From contig CALFWZ010000140.1 of NCBI GenBank assembly GCA_937928405.1, forward strand, positions 1 to 43,718: a DNA stretch of 43,718 nt, given 5' to 3'. This stretch comes from an uncultured Saprospiraceae bacterium (GTDB taxonomy: Bacteria > Bacteroidota > Bacteroidia > Chitinophagales > Saprospiraceae). A program made the position numbers and the translations under genes. Every line of letters starts with the position of its first letter. The stretch's first letter is position 1. Shown one piece after another: positions 8,348-17,203 of this stretch. The notes beneath the pieces were generated by a model that searched no databases, was not told the DNA's origin, and worked only from the letters and a program-made list of their open reading frames with translations.

Positions 8348-9589
8348 ATGGATATACTACTTAAGTTCCGTTTACATTATTTTTCTTTGTCATTCGCTTT
8401 GATACTTGGTACGGCATTTGCCTTCGCTCAAGACAGCGAACCTAATCCTACACCATCCTTACTGCTTGGTCAAGGAGATCAACTCCCACGAATAAAACAA
8501 GGCCTTGAGGCAGGTAATCTTCAATTAGTGGCCGCCTTGAAAGAAATCCTAGCAGATGCCGATGCTGCGCTAGAAGAACCAGTCGCTAACGTAGTTGATG
8601 AGGGAGCCTTACCACCAAGCGGCGACCCACACGACTACTACAGCTATAGTCCGTACTGGTGGCCGAATCCAGAGATTCCAGATGGGCCCTACATGTGGCG
8701 CGACGGAGAAGTAAATCCTGATCGTAAAACTTCTGACATCTCACGCATTGAAGCTATGGTTGCTAGAGTCACCTCCTTGGTACCTGCTTGGTATTTTACG
8801 GGTGAGGAGCGTTACGCAAAAAGCGCTATGGAACAACTTCGTGCATGGTTTCTCCATCCTGCCACGAAGATGAATCCCAATATGCAGTTTGGCCAAAAAC
8901 GTCGTGGTCACAATTATAATAGCCCTTCGGGGGTTCTAGAGGCATGGCGAATGCGATGGGTGATCGATTGTGCGATTCTATTAGAATCCTATCCAGGGTG
9001 GACAGAACAGGATGCTAGCGGATTGCGCAGTTGGTTTAGCCAATTCGCAACTTGGATGGTGGAAAGCCCTACTGGTATCGAAGAATCTATGCAACCGAAC
9101 AACCATGGTTCTTGGTATAACGCCCAACTCATTCTTTACGCGCTCTATGGCGAAAACCTTGGCTTAGCACGTAAACAACTTGACGGTATGCCTGCCCGCA
9201 TATTTTCTCAAGTCTTTATTGATGGACGCCAACCACAGGAGCTCATTCGTACCCGGTCGCTAAACTACAGCATCTACAATGCTAGGGCGCTAATAACGGT
9301 GGCCCGTCTTGGTCGGCATCTCGATTACGACCTCTTTGCTTATCGGAGCCTTGAAGGCCGTAGCATCAAGCTGGCCTTAGATTATATGACCCCATTTATT
9401 TTCGGAGAGAAAGAATGGCCTATTGTACAAATTCGGCCCCACAGTAATGGAGGTGCTGCCCAGCTCTATTGGAATGCGGCAAAAGGTTTTCAGGATCAGG
9501 AATACGCCAATCTGCTACGCAAACTGCCAGCATCTGCTCTGCCACCGGCTGTCATCCAATTACTCGATCCACTGCCGGAAGGTTGGTAA
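8348..9589 (+). CDS. Alginate lyase family protein (secreted polysaccharide lyase)
   Basis: 413 residues with a signal peptide (1-28, ending AFAQ) and an (alpha/alpha) barrel lyase domain. Diagnostic pieces are PHDYYSYSPYWWPNP at 94-108, KMNPNMQFGQ at 174-183 and NNHGSWY at 251-257. The Asn-His pair and a Tyr around 296-300 (SLNYSIYN) would form the beta-elimination centre that cleaves uronic-acid polymers such as alginate. PL5 and PL38-like families share these motifs, and I cannot separate them. No SusCD pair or other lyase is adjacent. Base composition is strikingly different from its neighbours (30 G/C in 60 at 9241-9300, against 17 in 60 at 10261-10320), which suggests acquisition. Confidence 0.85.
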   Translation: MDILLKFRLHYFSLSFALILGTAFAFAQDSEPNPTPSLLLGQGDQLPRIKQGLEAGNLQLVAALKEILADADAALEEPVANVVDEGALPPSGDPHDYYSYSPYWWPNPEIPDGPYMWRDGEVNPDRKTSDISRIEAMVARVTSLVPAWYFTGEERYAKSAMEQLRAWFLHPATKMNPNMQFGQKRRGHNYNSPSGVLEAWRMRWVIDCAILLESYPGWTEQDASGLRSWFSQFATWMVESPTGIEESMQPNNHGSWYNAQLILYALYGENLGLARKQLDGMPARIFSQVFIDGRQPQELIRTRSLNYSIYNARALITVARLGRHLDYDLFAYRSLEGRSIKLALDYMTPFIFGEKEWPIVQIRPHSNGGAAQLYWNAAKGFQDQEYANLLRKLPASALPPAVIQLLDPLPEGW

Positions 9590-9948
9590 ATCTTGGTAGA
9601 AAAATTTTCTAAAACAAGTCAACGGTTTTTATTTAATAATAGAGAAGACATAATCTAGGTAAAAACCAACTTATAGAGTTGTGGATATTTATTAACTTTA
9701 AGTTGGGAATATTAGGATAGCCGTAATGATGTTTTGGATATTGGGTTGTTTACTACCATCAGATAAAGTAAGAAAAAGGGTTCTCGATACACCGGAAAAT
9801 ATCGGAGTTGATGTTATTCCCGAACTGATAAAGAAGCAAATGGAATTATAAAATAGAAGGCGAGAAACGAACATTGGCTATAGGTCCATGTTGAGTAGAA
9901 GTCCGCCACGGCACGTAGCCGATTTGTCTAGATAAAAGCAAAACAAAT
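9590..9948. other. Intergenic stretch with a short orphan reading frame
   Basis: 359 bp between the lyase and a lipoprotein gene. A short palindrome (TAGAAAA/TTTTCTA, 9597-9611) directly follows the lyase stop and may help end transcription. A 41-codon frame at 9726-9851 is described separately. A 17-base string at 9681-9697 (TGGATATTTATTAACTT) recurs ahead of the lipoprotein gene at 35239. Confidence 0.5.
9726..9851 (+). CDS. Possible 41-residue peptide or gene remnant
   Basis: ATG at 9726, stop at 9851. It begins MMFWILGCLLP and ends in a charged helix (ENIGVDVIPELIKKQMEL). The second half looks like the C-terminal helix of a larger globular protein more than a free peptide, so a leftover tail of a deleted gene is as likely as a real small gene. 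I do not recognise a family. Its lower G+C compared with the lyase upstream suggests it belongs to the native background. Confidence 0.25.
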   Translation: MMFWILGCLLPSDKVRKRVLDTPENIGVDVIPELIKKQMEL

Positions 9949-10893
9949 ATGAAAATAATTAAAATTTTATTGATGGTCGGATTATTAATTGGTTTGAACA
10001 ACTGTACATCGACCAAGGAATTAATTAACCCTGAAAAACCTACAATAAAAAGCATAAAAAAAGTATCCTACTTTATAAAATCTGAAAGTGAAATTCTATC
10101 AAGGGAAAAAGCACTATCTTCTGATGAATATGAAATTAAAGAATTTGATCAGAACGAAAATTTGTTAAAACAGTATAAAACTGATAAAAATGGAAAAGTA
10201 AAAAGTATGTATTCATATGCTTTTAATAAGGAAGGTCATCAAATTGAGTCAATGAGTATGTCTTCTACAACTGGTGTGAAAAGCTATTCAAAATTCGATT
10301 ATATTTATGATAAAATGGGAAGGATAAGCATAAAACATACAGAATCAGGCAATCAATATAAACCCAAAAAACAAGTTGGAAAAACAGAGTACATTTATGA
10401 AAATGGAAATTTAATTAAAGAAATTGCCGATGAAATATGGCTTGGGAAAAGAGAAATTATTAGTCTAAACCATTGGTACAATGGAAACAACAAAATTGAT
10501 AGCACCTACCATTACAGAGACGACCAACTCTATGTAAAAACAATTTACAAATACGATAACTTAGGTTTATTAATGGAGTCTTTAGAAACTAAGTTTAATA
10601 TAAAAGACCATTCAATAACTATGACAACACTAAAACACTTTGATAAATCAGAAAACATCACCTTAAGACTTGCTAATGGTTTAAACGGATACTATTTTAA
10701 AGAGGTAGTTGAATATAATTCAAAAGGATTTAAAACAAAGATTCAAAATTTTAAGGAAGATGGAACAATCGAGTATGAACAATCAACCGAATATATATAC
10801 GATGAATTTGGTAACTGGATATCTTCCATATCTACATTTAGTGATGGTCGTCGTCAATTGAAAACAGAAAGAAAAATAGAATATTATAAATAA
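9949..10893 (+). CDS. Lipoprotein with YD-like repeats
   Basis: 314 residues. The signal peptide ends in a lipobox, LNNC (C19), so the mature protein should be lipid-anchored. The rest is built of beta-rich units with the recurring pattern Y-x-Y-D/N-x-x-G (IYDKMGRI, KYDNLGLL, EYNSKGFK, IYDEFGNW), as in YD/RHS-like repeats that wrap into beta-sheet shells. Here there are only a few units and no toxin domain, so this is not a full RHS protein. Similar short YD-like lipoproteins are common in Bacteroidota without known function. It has its own promoter region and is followed by an 88-bp gap. Confidence 0.75.
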   Translation: MKIIKILLMVGLLIGLNNCTSTKELINPEKPTIKSIKKVSYFIKSESEILSREKALSSDEYEIKEFDQNENLLKQYKTDKNGKVKSMYSYAFNKEGHQIESMSMSSTTGVKSYSKFDYIYDKMGRISIKHTESGNQYKPKKQVGKTEYIYENGNLIKEIADEIWLGKREIISLNHWYNGNNKIDSTYHYRDDQLYVKTIYKYDNLGLLMESLETKFNIKDHSITMTTLKHFDKSENITLRLANGLNGYYFKEVVEYNSKGFKTKIQNFKEDGTIEYEQSTEYIYDEFGNWISSISTFSDGRRQLKTERKIEYYK

Positions 10894-10981
10894 GGCGAAC
10901 CCATAGGTATGCCCGTTAATTACTTGCAATAGCTACCAACGCCCCAAATCCGATACCATCAACAGCACGAAAAAACAAAAA

Positions 10982-11308
10982 ATGCAATTTGACAAAGATT
11001 TACAATCAACATTTAAGGATCTATTTCTCAAGGCAAGAGAAATACTACTTTCTTATGAAGGAATAATTGAAACCAAAAAAGAAAGAATCACGACTTATTC
11101 AAATGAAAAAGGTGGAATATGCCACCTGAGAACCATGCCTTATGGTATTGATCTTGGATTCTTAAAAGGAGCAAAAATGGAAGACCAATTTGGGGTTCTA
11201 ACCGGCAATGGAAAAGCCATCAGAGTGTTACCGCAAAAGGCAGCATTGGAGGAAGAAGTTATTCATTATTTTATCAAGCAAGCGATTGAACTTAATGCCT
11301 CTAAATAA
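10982..11308 (+). CDS. DUF1801 domain-containing protein
   Basis: 108 residues. The pattern IETKKERITTYSN followed by YGIDLGFLKGAKMEDQFG and GNGKAIRVLPQKAALEEEV matches DUF1801, a small fold resembling YdhG/frataxin-like proteins. These are soluble cytoplasmic proteins of unclear role, sometimes proposed to handle iron. The stop codon overlaps the start of the next gene by one base (TAATG), indicating co-translation with the AlkD-like DNA-repair gene. Such pairing suggests, but does not show, a shared stress-related role. Confidence 0.75.
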   Translation: MQFDKDLQSTFKDLFLKAREILLSYEGIIETKKERITTYSNEKGGICHLRTMPYGIDLGFLKGAKMEDQFGVLTGNGKAIRVLPQKAALEEEVIHYFIKQAIELNASK

Positions 11309-12003
11309 TGACTACAGACCAAATTATCAACATCTTAAAGCAGAAGGCCAATCCTGAAAAAATCTTGATTAAGGAATCCAAATTTGGTATTAGGGCTAAT
11401 CATGCGTTGGGAATTTATCACAAAGACTTGAAAGAACTTGCCAAGCAGATTCCTAAAGATGATAAGATCGCTAGCGAACTTTTTGACTCAGGCATTTATG
11501 AGGCAAGGTTGCTTTGTAGCAAAATTTTTAATCCTGAAAATTTGACAGAAGCACTAATGGATAAATGGACGAGTACGTTTGAGAATTGGGAAATATGTGA
11601 CTCGTTTTGTATGGGCTTATTTGCCAAAAGCCAATACGCTGTACCAAAAGCCATTGAATGGTCCCAGCGGACAAGAGAATTTGAAAAAAGAGCCGGATTT
11701 ACCATCATGGCAGCTTATTGTATGGCAGATAAAATCTCTTTGAATGATACCTTTGAACAATTCTTTCCAATCATTAAAGGAGCTTGTACAGATGAACGGA
11801 TCTATGTTAAAAAAGCCGTGAATTGGGCTTTGAGAAATATTGGCAAAAGAAACATTGATTTAAAATCAAAAGCCATTGAGGTATCTGAAGAAATTTTAAA
11901 AATGAACGATAGGTCTGCTAAATGGATAGCAAATAATGCTTTAAAAGAATTAAAAAGCGATACAGTCCGTATGTCAGATTATCCAAGAAAAATTTATAGA
12001 TAA
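11308..12003 (+). CDS. DNA alkylation repair protein, AlkD-like HEAT-repeat glycosylase
   Basis: 231 residues made of helical HEAT-like repeats of the DNA alkylation repair family (PF08713). Bacillus AlkD removes bulky or cationic alkylpurines without flipping the base, using W109, D113 and W187. The matching positions seem present here: W94 and D98 in NWEICD, and W173 in KKAVNWALRNIGK. The enzyme acts in the cytoplasm on alkylated DNA. The start overlaps the DUF1801 stop by one base. The C-terminal basic tail (RMSDYPRKIYR) could touch the DNA backbone. Confidence 0.88.
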   Translation: MTTDQIINILKQKANPEKILIKESKFGIRANHALGIYHKDLKELAKQIPKDDKIASELFDSGIYEARLLCSKIFNPENLTEALMDKWTSTFENWEICDSFCMGLFAKSQYAVPKAIEWSQRTREFEKRAGFTIMAAYCMADKISLNDTFEQFFPIIKGACTDERIYVKKAVNWALRNIGKRNIDLKSKAIEVSEEILKMNDRSAKWIANNALKELKSDTVRMSDYPRKIYR

Positions 12004-12164
12004 AAGCATAGGGCGACCAACCCAACGTAAAAATCCTGATCTTCCTAATAAGGAAACGGAACTGATGGATCGAGCCTTTCTCCCAACCTTAAACCATAGT
12101 AGTTAAATAATTTATTTTAAAATGATACCATTAGAAAAAAAGTACCTCGAATGCTGACGCATAC

Positions 12165-13661
12165 TTATTCCCTACACAATTCCAGCACGTATCCCAATAG
12201 GACCTCATATGGAATAAACTCAAATTCAGAACTCTGTTTGGCTGAACTTAGGGGTGCCTCCTGTAATTTCTTAATATATTTTTTGGCGTAAAACTCCAGG
12301 CTATCTTTGTAGAAATTGCCTCTTGGTAGGTTAATTAGAATTTGAATAAAACAGTTACTCCGATACGTTTCATCTTTTTTTAAATATCGGGAAGAGTATC
12401 TGCTTAAAGCCATTGTTTTATCGATAATAAAGGCATACTGTTTTCTCGCCAAGGCAATTAGAATCTGTGTAATTAAAATATGAATATTGGCGCCTTTTTT
12501 ATCCTTGGAAAATTTTGGAAGTTCATTAAGGTAGCGACCAATCTTAAACGTTGATTGATTTTTAATGCTTTCAATTTTCCCTATCTCAAATAAAAATATA
12601 GTGTAAGCTTGAATTATTTTCCAGGTCTCTTTAGTTTTATTACTCTGAAATTTTAATTTTGGATGGGTGATTACTTGAGATATGGTTTGGTCAATTAAAT
12701 GATAATTATTGGTATAGGTCAACAAAGAAAAATATAGTTGATTAAATACAAACCAGTTGACGGTTCCTTCTACCATTGTATCCATACATTCCACACTTAC
12801 TGCCTCCGCTTCTTTGTACATTCCTAGTTTTAGATAGCAGGAAAACTGTCGTAATAAGAACCCAAATAATTGATTTTTTAGGTTAAAGGGTTTAGCCCTT
12901 AGTTCAATTAAAGCTTTAGCGCATTCAGCAACTACCGCACGGTGGTCATTAATTATTTCGTACCGAAGTACACGTACCGTATGTGAAAAAAAAAGATAAT
13001 TATAGGATTTTATTTTTTTGTATTGGTCAAGATCTTCGCTGTACTTTTTTGCTTCATAAGCTAAATTTGATTTCGTTGCTTTTGAATTTGCAAAATGTAT
13101 TAATAATTTTTCATAATATTCTTCTGCTTTTATTTCCGCTTGCAGTACTGGCATGTATTTAAAAAGGAGATTGTTATAATAAGTAAACTTCTTTTTGTTT
13201 CCTTCAATGGTAGCAAAATGTAATCGTAACATTCTGCCAAGGTTAATGACGATTTCGGTAAACTCAAATTTTATTGACTTTTTTATGGTTTTTTCTGCTA
13301 AAATAACGCCACTTTCTTTTGCACTTTTTCCAAATAAAATTTTCGTGGAAGCCCAGTTTCTATGACAACGATAATACGCCTTTTGTATATCTGTGTAACT
13401 TGTGAGATTGGTGTCTAAAAAAAAGGTAGCGTTGATCAGTTTTTCTTTTAACCTAGATTTTAATTTGTTGTAATTTTTTCTGTCCGTACTATCGCCATAG
13501 AGATAGGCCATAGCCTCCTCGTCTGTTTTTATTTTTCCGTTTTTTACTTGTTGAAAAAATAAATTTACTTTATTATTAGAATGCTTGTTATTACCAATTA
13601 TTTCAATCTTTTCAGGTTGAAAGTTTTTTAATAAAAGTACTATTTCTTTAATAAAGTCCAT
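12165..13661 (-). CDS. Large helical protein of unknown function
   Basis: 498 residues with no signal peptide or membrane segment, so cytoplasmic. The composition (Lys/Leu/Tyr-rich) and the regular run of amphipathic helices with motifs such as YYEKLLIHFANSKATKSN, LFGFLLRQFSCYLKLGMYKEAEAV and NWFVFNQLYFSLL resemble a TPR-like or HEAT-like superhelix, but no repeat consensus is strict enough to name. I do not recognise the family. It is convergent with the AlkD-like gene, and its 5' side faces the 1.3-kb gene-poor region, where its promoter must lie. A scaffold or signalling role is only a guess from the fold type. Confidence 0.75.
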   Translation of the reverse strand: MDFIKEIVLLLKNFQPEKIEIIGNNKHSNNKVNLFFQQVKNGKIKTDEEAMAYLYGDSTDRKNYNKLKSRLKEKLINATFFLDTNLTSYTDIQKAYYRCHRNWASTKILFGKSAKESGVILAEKTIKKSIKFEFTEIVINLGRMLRLHFATIEGNKKKFTYYNNLLFKYMPVLQAEIKAEEYYEKLLIHFANSKATKSNLAYEAKKYSEDLDQYKKIKSYNYLFFSHTVRVLRYEIINDHRAVVAECAKALIELRAKPFNLKNQLFGFLLRQFSCYLKLGMYKEAEAVSVECMDTMVEGTVNWFVFNQLYFSLLTYTNNYHLIDQTISQVITHPKLKFQSNKTKETWKIIQAYTIFLFEIGKIESIKNQSTFKIGRYLNELPKFSKDKKGANIHILITQILIALARKQYAFIIDKTMALSRYSSRYLKKDETYRSNCFIQILINLPRGNFYKDSLEFYAKKYIKKLQEAPLSSAKQSSEFEFIPYEVLLGYVLELCRE

Positions 13662-13847
13662 TAAAATGTCTATTTTTATTTTGAAAACTAAATCAAATAT
13701 ACATTATAATTTATTGTCAATCAATTGCTTATTGACAATTATGGACATCTTGATGAAATTTTTTAAAAGTCATTTAGTATAGATAATTGCCTTTTAAAAT
13801 GTTTTGTTGAGCTGTAACTTTTTTCTTCAACAAAAAATATAAATTAC

Positions 13848-13985
13848 ATGCTTACACTTATTATTTCCATATTAATTAATCCTGGAATTATTTTCTCTTC
13901 TTCTGCTTTTGATACAAGCAGTTATAATCGGAACAATAATACTTATGGTGGGTACGTCATAATTACTGATGATTTAGCTATGTGA
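13848..13985 (+). CDS. Possible small secreted peptide, 45 residues
   Basis: ATG at 13848, TGA at 13983-13985. Residues 1-20 are hydrophobic (MLTLIISILINPGIIFSSSA) and would serve as a signal peptide. The remaining 25 residues are Asn/Tyr/Thr-rich (SSYNRNNNTYGGY). The start follows an A-rich leader similar to other genes here. No family recognised, and the frame is short enough to be chance. Confidence 0.3.
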   Translation: MLTLIISILINPGIIFSSSAFDTSSYNRNNNTYGGYVIITDDLAM

Positions 13986-14143
13986 GTCTTAATTCATATT
14001 AAATCATTATTGGCTGGCTTTTCAAGAGTGTTCTGAAAACCTTAATTGTCTAATTCCTGTCATTTGCGTTATCAGATCTCCTGCAATAAAAAAGAACCAT
14101 TTTTTATTGAACGGTAATCGTATGTCTATCACTGATAAATTAC

Positions 14144-14337
14144 TAATGCGCATCAGTAGCTGAAAATAAATGTATGAATCAAAGCAACCGCTTCTTCTTA
14201 TTGAGTTTATGATATGGTTGCTGCTTTCTGATTGCTATTTGCTGCTAGTTCCCTTCTATCACGGTAGAAGAGAGCAAGCGGCATTTTCTTAGAAAATTTT
14301 TTATGTTAAGCGAGCCATCAACCCTTGATTCGCATTA
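14144..14337. repeat. Palindrome-ended interspersed repeat, long copy (194 bp)
   Basis: The ends form an imperfect inverted repeat: left arm taatgcgcatcagtagctga (14144-14163), right arm tcaacccttgattcgcatta (14318-14337). The segment 14161-14184 is identical over 24 bases to 30642-30665, and the right half (from 14281) also matches the second copy. A central block of about 96 bp (14185-14280) is absent from that copy and contains its own hairpins (agcaacc/ggttgct; cttcta/tagaag). No protein is encoded, so this resembles a non-autonomous MITE-like or REP-like element. Confidence 0.75.
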
Positions 14338-14953
14338 ATAATAATTTTTTTCATTTTCTTGAACAATTCTGAAGCTACCTTTACAGGGATCCAGGAAATC
14401 ACAAGAATTAGGTGTTTGAAAAATATTGGATGTTTTGATATAGCATAGTAACTAAAGATATTTAAAGTGTTAAGATGCTGTTCGGTTAAAGTAGCCTGAA
14501 CGATACAAATCTGAAGAAGAAAAATGATTAATATCTAAATTTCTGTCTTTTTTTTAAAGAAAAAACGATCAAAGATGAAATATAAAATATTGATTATCAA
14601 ACCTTTTGGGTAAAAAGTGGAATATTGTGCTTATTTTTTCCCTATACGCTTTGCATAGATAACTGCTTTTCTAAATACTTTTAAATTATATATATTTGAA
14701 AGGCATCAAAAAGGGTAATCTTTTTTTAGAATTTCAATCTTAAATGATCTAACAGCTAATTCTAGATTCAATTTTCTCCTTCCTATCTTGATGTAAACAG
14801 CTATTATAGTTATACAGAATATGAGGATATTTTAGTTTTAAACTAATCAATAATTTGATAAGTTTAACCCTTGAGCCACTAGGTTAATGCTGGGCTAAGC
14901 ATTAGCGCATAAAAGTTATGTAATTTATTTTTTAACCAATTAAATATTTTTTT

Positions 14954-16027
14954 ATGAAAACATTAAAACCCATTTTAAAAACGGGATTCCTATTATTGAT
15001 GATTGGATTAATGATGGCACCCAACAATGCTTATGCGAATGCCACGAACACTTTTAAATCGAAGTGTAATTTCTGGACAAAGCGGTACAAATCTAGCGCC
15101 CGTATAAGCCTATTACTTGTTCCGATTTGTGTTCAAACGAGAAAAGGATGTACTACGGTATTTGCCCAATGTGAAAAATCTTGTGGAATAGTTACCGCTT
15201 CAGCAGGACCAAATATTAACTTCTTAGATGAGTGGATCTGGGGATTTGGTTGTAGTGGTGGAGATGTCTCTTCAGAATTGTATAGCGACATCCACAAGGT
15301 ACGATACAATGAAAAGAATGAAAAGCAGACCAATGTCATGCAGACCACTCTAAGGTATGAAAATGACTTTGACATGGTTAACCGCAAATACATCGTAAAA
15401 AATGGTAATGGATTTTTAAAGATTGACAAGTCTTATGCAGGCTATGTCGGATTCAATTTCAAGCTATGGGAATCTACCACGGATTCACAAAGCGAAACGG
15501 ATGAAGAAGTGATCGATCCAGCAAGCATCTTTATTGATGAGAGCATTATGGTTCAAGATAACGAACTTATTCTTTCCGACGGTCTAAGAAATAACAAAGG
15601 TATCGTAGTAGAAGAATTGGCGGATTTCTTTTTGGTAAGATTGGTTGATTTTTATCAGGAGTTTGATATTCCTGAAGGAGTAGACATGGACAATGTTTCG
15701 GCAAATGTTTCCGCTATGTCTGAATCAGACACTGATCGCTTGACTAAGGAACAATTAGCAGAGGAGAATGCCATCGAAGTATTTCCAAATCCAAGTAATG
15801 GTGATTTTACTATTCAATTAGGTAAGACAATCGATACAAATGTCGAAATCAAATTGTATAATGTACAAGGCGCACTGGTGAAGTCTTTCGGTACTTTCCA
15901 AGGCATTACCAAAGGTCAGAACATCTCAATCAGCGCATCCAACATGAATTTACCGAATGGTAATTACATCATTTCTGTTGTGGGCGATGGAATAATTGAG
16001 ATCAATAAAATCGTGATCCAACGATAA
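14954..16027 (+). CDS. T9SS type A sorting domain-containing secreted protein (paralogue 1)
   Basis: 357 residues. A signal peptide (1-28) is followed by a segment with six cysteines within about 70 residues (CNFW, ICVQ, GCTT, QCEK, SCGI, GCSG), then a beta-rich domain with the pattern NRKYIVKNGNGFLKI. The last 80 residues form a T9SS type A C-terminal domain (VFPNPSNGDFTIQLG, then LYNVQGALVKSF and NYIISVVGDG). That domain directs the protein across the outer membrane, usually to be cleaved and attached to the surface. It is about one third identical by eye to the next gene. The pre-sorting domain is not a family I know. The leader ATATTTTTTT directly abuts the ATG. Confidence 0.85.
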   Translation: MKTLKPILKTGFLLLMIGLMMAPNNAYANATNTFKSKCNFWTKRYKSSARISLLLVPICVQTRKGCTTVFAQCEKSCGIVTASAGPNINFLDEWIWGFGCSGGDVSSELYSDIHKVRYNEKNEKQTNVMQTTLRYENDFDMVNRKYIVKNGNGFLKIDKSYAGYVGFNFKLWESTTDSQSETDEEVIDPASIFIDESIMVQDNELILSDGLRNNKGIVVEELADFFLVRLVDFYQEFDIPEGVDMDNVSANVSAMSESDTDRLTKEQLAEENAIEVFPNPSNGDFTIQLGKTIDTNVEIKLYNVQGALVKSFGTFQGITKGQNISISASNMNLPNGNYIISVVGDGIIEINKIVIQR

Positions 16028-16074
16028 GCGTCCTGTTTATTAAAAATTATTAAAGAATTATTAAAACAAAAAAA

Positions 16075-17130
16075 ATGAAAATTAATATTATAAAAAAAGG
16101 ATTAATGTTGTTAACATTCTCCTTAATATCAATGAGCCTTCTTCCAGGAGAAGCATTCGCAGAAGCCAGCAATAGATTCCGTTCAGGATGTGGTTTATCG
16201 AAAAGGTACAAGTCCAAGACAAAGGTTACGCAGCCAGGATGGTTTAATGATGAAAGTGACACAGACAGAAGCTGTAACTTCGCTCGCTCCTTTTCTTTTA
16301 TTTCAGGTTGTGGATCCGCAAGTGCTGATGCCGGCCCAGGTGTAAATAGCCGAGTAACGAACGTAATTGATGATGATTGTACAGCGGGTATTGCCGCTTC
16401 AGATATTTTTTATGATTTATTGTTCAACCGTACGATGGCAAGAACAACTGATTATCATATCAAGAATAATCTTGAGCACAATCAAGCTTTTGACCTCGAA
16501 AATCGCACTTTTACCTTTATCAATGGAAATGGTGCCTTAAGAATTGCCAAAGATTATCCAGGTTATGCCAAATGGGAAATTAAATTTGGAAGGGACCTTA
16601 GCAATGGTACGGAGGAAAATATCGACTTCTACCGTGAAGAGTACATCATTATTAAGAACAACAAAGTTGAATTCTCTAAAGGACTTAATATCGGATCTGC
16701 TTACCGTGTTACCGAAGATGAGCATTTTTATACAGTAGAGTTAATCAATTTTAGTCAGACTTTTGAAATTCCTGAGACAGTTGATATGGAAACTGAATTG
16801 GTGGTAGAAGTCTCAAGTTATGCGGATGCTGATGAAGCAAGAATTATCCGTGAAGAATTGGGTAAATCTACTAATAATGTAAATGTATTTCCTAATCCAT
16901 CAAATGGCCAATTTAATGTAGAAGTTATCACGGCGGCAAATACGTCCCTTGAGATCGCTATTTACGACGAATTGGGTACACGAATTATGAATTCTACACG
17001 TTATAGTTCTAATGATACTACTGTTTCTATCACAAATGCTGATTTTCATCGGGATTTAACTCCAGGTGTTTATTTCATCATGATAACTGGAGAGGGAATC
17101 TCTGAGATGCGGAAACTTGTTGTACATTAA
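16075..17130 (+). CDS. T9SS type A sorting domain-containing secreted protein (paralogue 2)
   Basis: 351 residues, 47 bp after its paralogue and surely from the same duplication. Signal peptide 1-29 (ending EAFAEA). The mature start NRFRSGCGLSKRYKSK mirrors the first paralogue (TFKSKCNFWTKRYKSS), as do SADAGPGVN and NRTFTFINGNGALRI. Only four cysteines remain in the N-terminal region, so the disulfide pattern has diverged. The C-terminal T9SS sorting domain (VFPNPSNGQFNVEV ... GVYFIMITGEG) is complete. The gene is followed by three hairpins including two likely terminators, which closes this two-gene unit. Function unknown. Confidence 0.85.
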   Translation: MKINIIKKGLMLLTFSLISMSLLPGEAFAEASNRFRSGCGLSKRYKSKTKVTQPGWFNDESDTDRSCNFARSFSFISGCGSASADAGPGVNSRVTNVIDDDCTAGIAASDIFYDLLFNRTMARTTDYHIKNNLEHNQAFDLENRTFTFINGNGALRIAKDYPGYAKWEIKFGRDLSNGTEENIDFYREEYIIIKNNKVEFSKGLNIGSAYRVTEDEHFYTVELINFSQTFEIPETVDMETELVVEVSSYADADEARIIREELGKSTNNVNVFPNPSNGQFNVEVITAANTSLEIAIYDELGTRIMNSTRYSSNDTTVSITNADFHRDLTPGVYFIMITGEGISEMRKLVVH

Positions 17131-17158
17131 TACGGATAATTAATCAGCATGGATTAAT

Positions 17159-17184
17159 CTTAGTACACAGTGTATTAAGTTTTT
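17159..17184 (+). terminator. Rho-independent terminator after the T9SS pair
   Basis: Stem CTTAGTACAC / GTGTATTAAG with nine of ten pairs, a one-base spacer and a following T5 run (17180-17184). A separate hairpin with 7-bp arms (ATTAATC/GATTAAT, 17139-17158) lies immediately before it. Position directly after the stop of the second T9SS gene fits transcription end. Confidence 0.6.
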
Positions 17185-17203
17185 AAATCTATATTTTTTA
17201 TAA

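Larger units (their letters stand above)
13662..14953. other. 1.3-kb gene-poor region upstream of the T9SS paralogues
   Basis: No reading frame above 50 codons looks real on either strand. Contents I can name are a possible 45-codon secreted peptide (13848-13985), a palindromic repeat element (14144-14337) and a small hairpin at 14885-14904 with 7-bp arms (taatgct/agcatta). It must also hold divergent promoters for the 498-residue unknown (minus) and the T9SS gene (plus). The length is unusual beside the 20-300 bp gaps elsewhere in the window, so a long leader or an untranslated RNA is possible. I saw no tRNA-like or riboswitch core. Confidence 0.6.

Noticed and set aside
9949..10893. RHS toxin
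   Set aside because: Only a few YD-like units, a lipobox, no core RHS motif and no C-terminal toxin or immunity gene.
13662..14953. tRNA or rRNA gene in the long gap
   Set aside because: No cloverleaf arms with a T-loop consensus and no conserved rRNA strings were seen.
14954..17130. Recent duplication of the two T9SS genes by a transposon
   Set aside because: The paralogues differ widely in sequence and cysteine number, so the duplication is old; no terminal repeats flank them.
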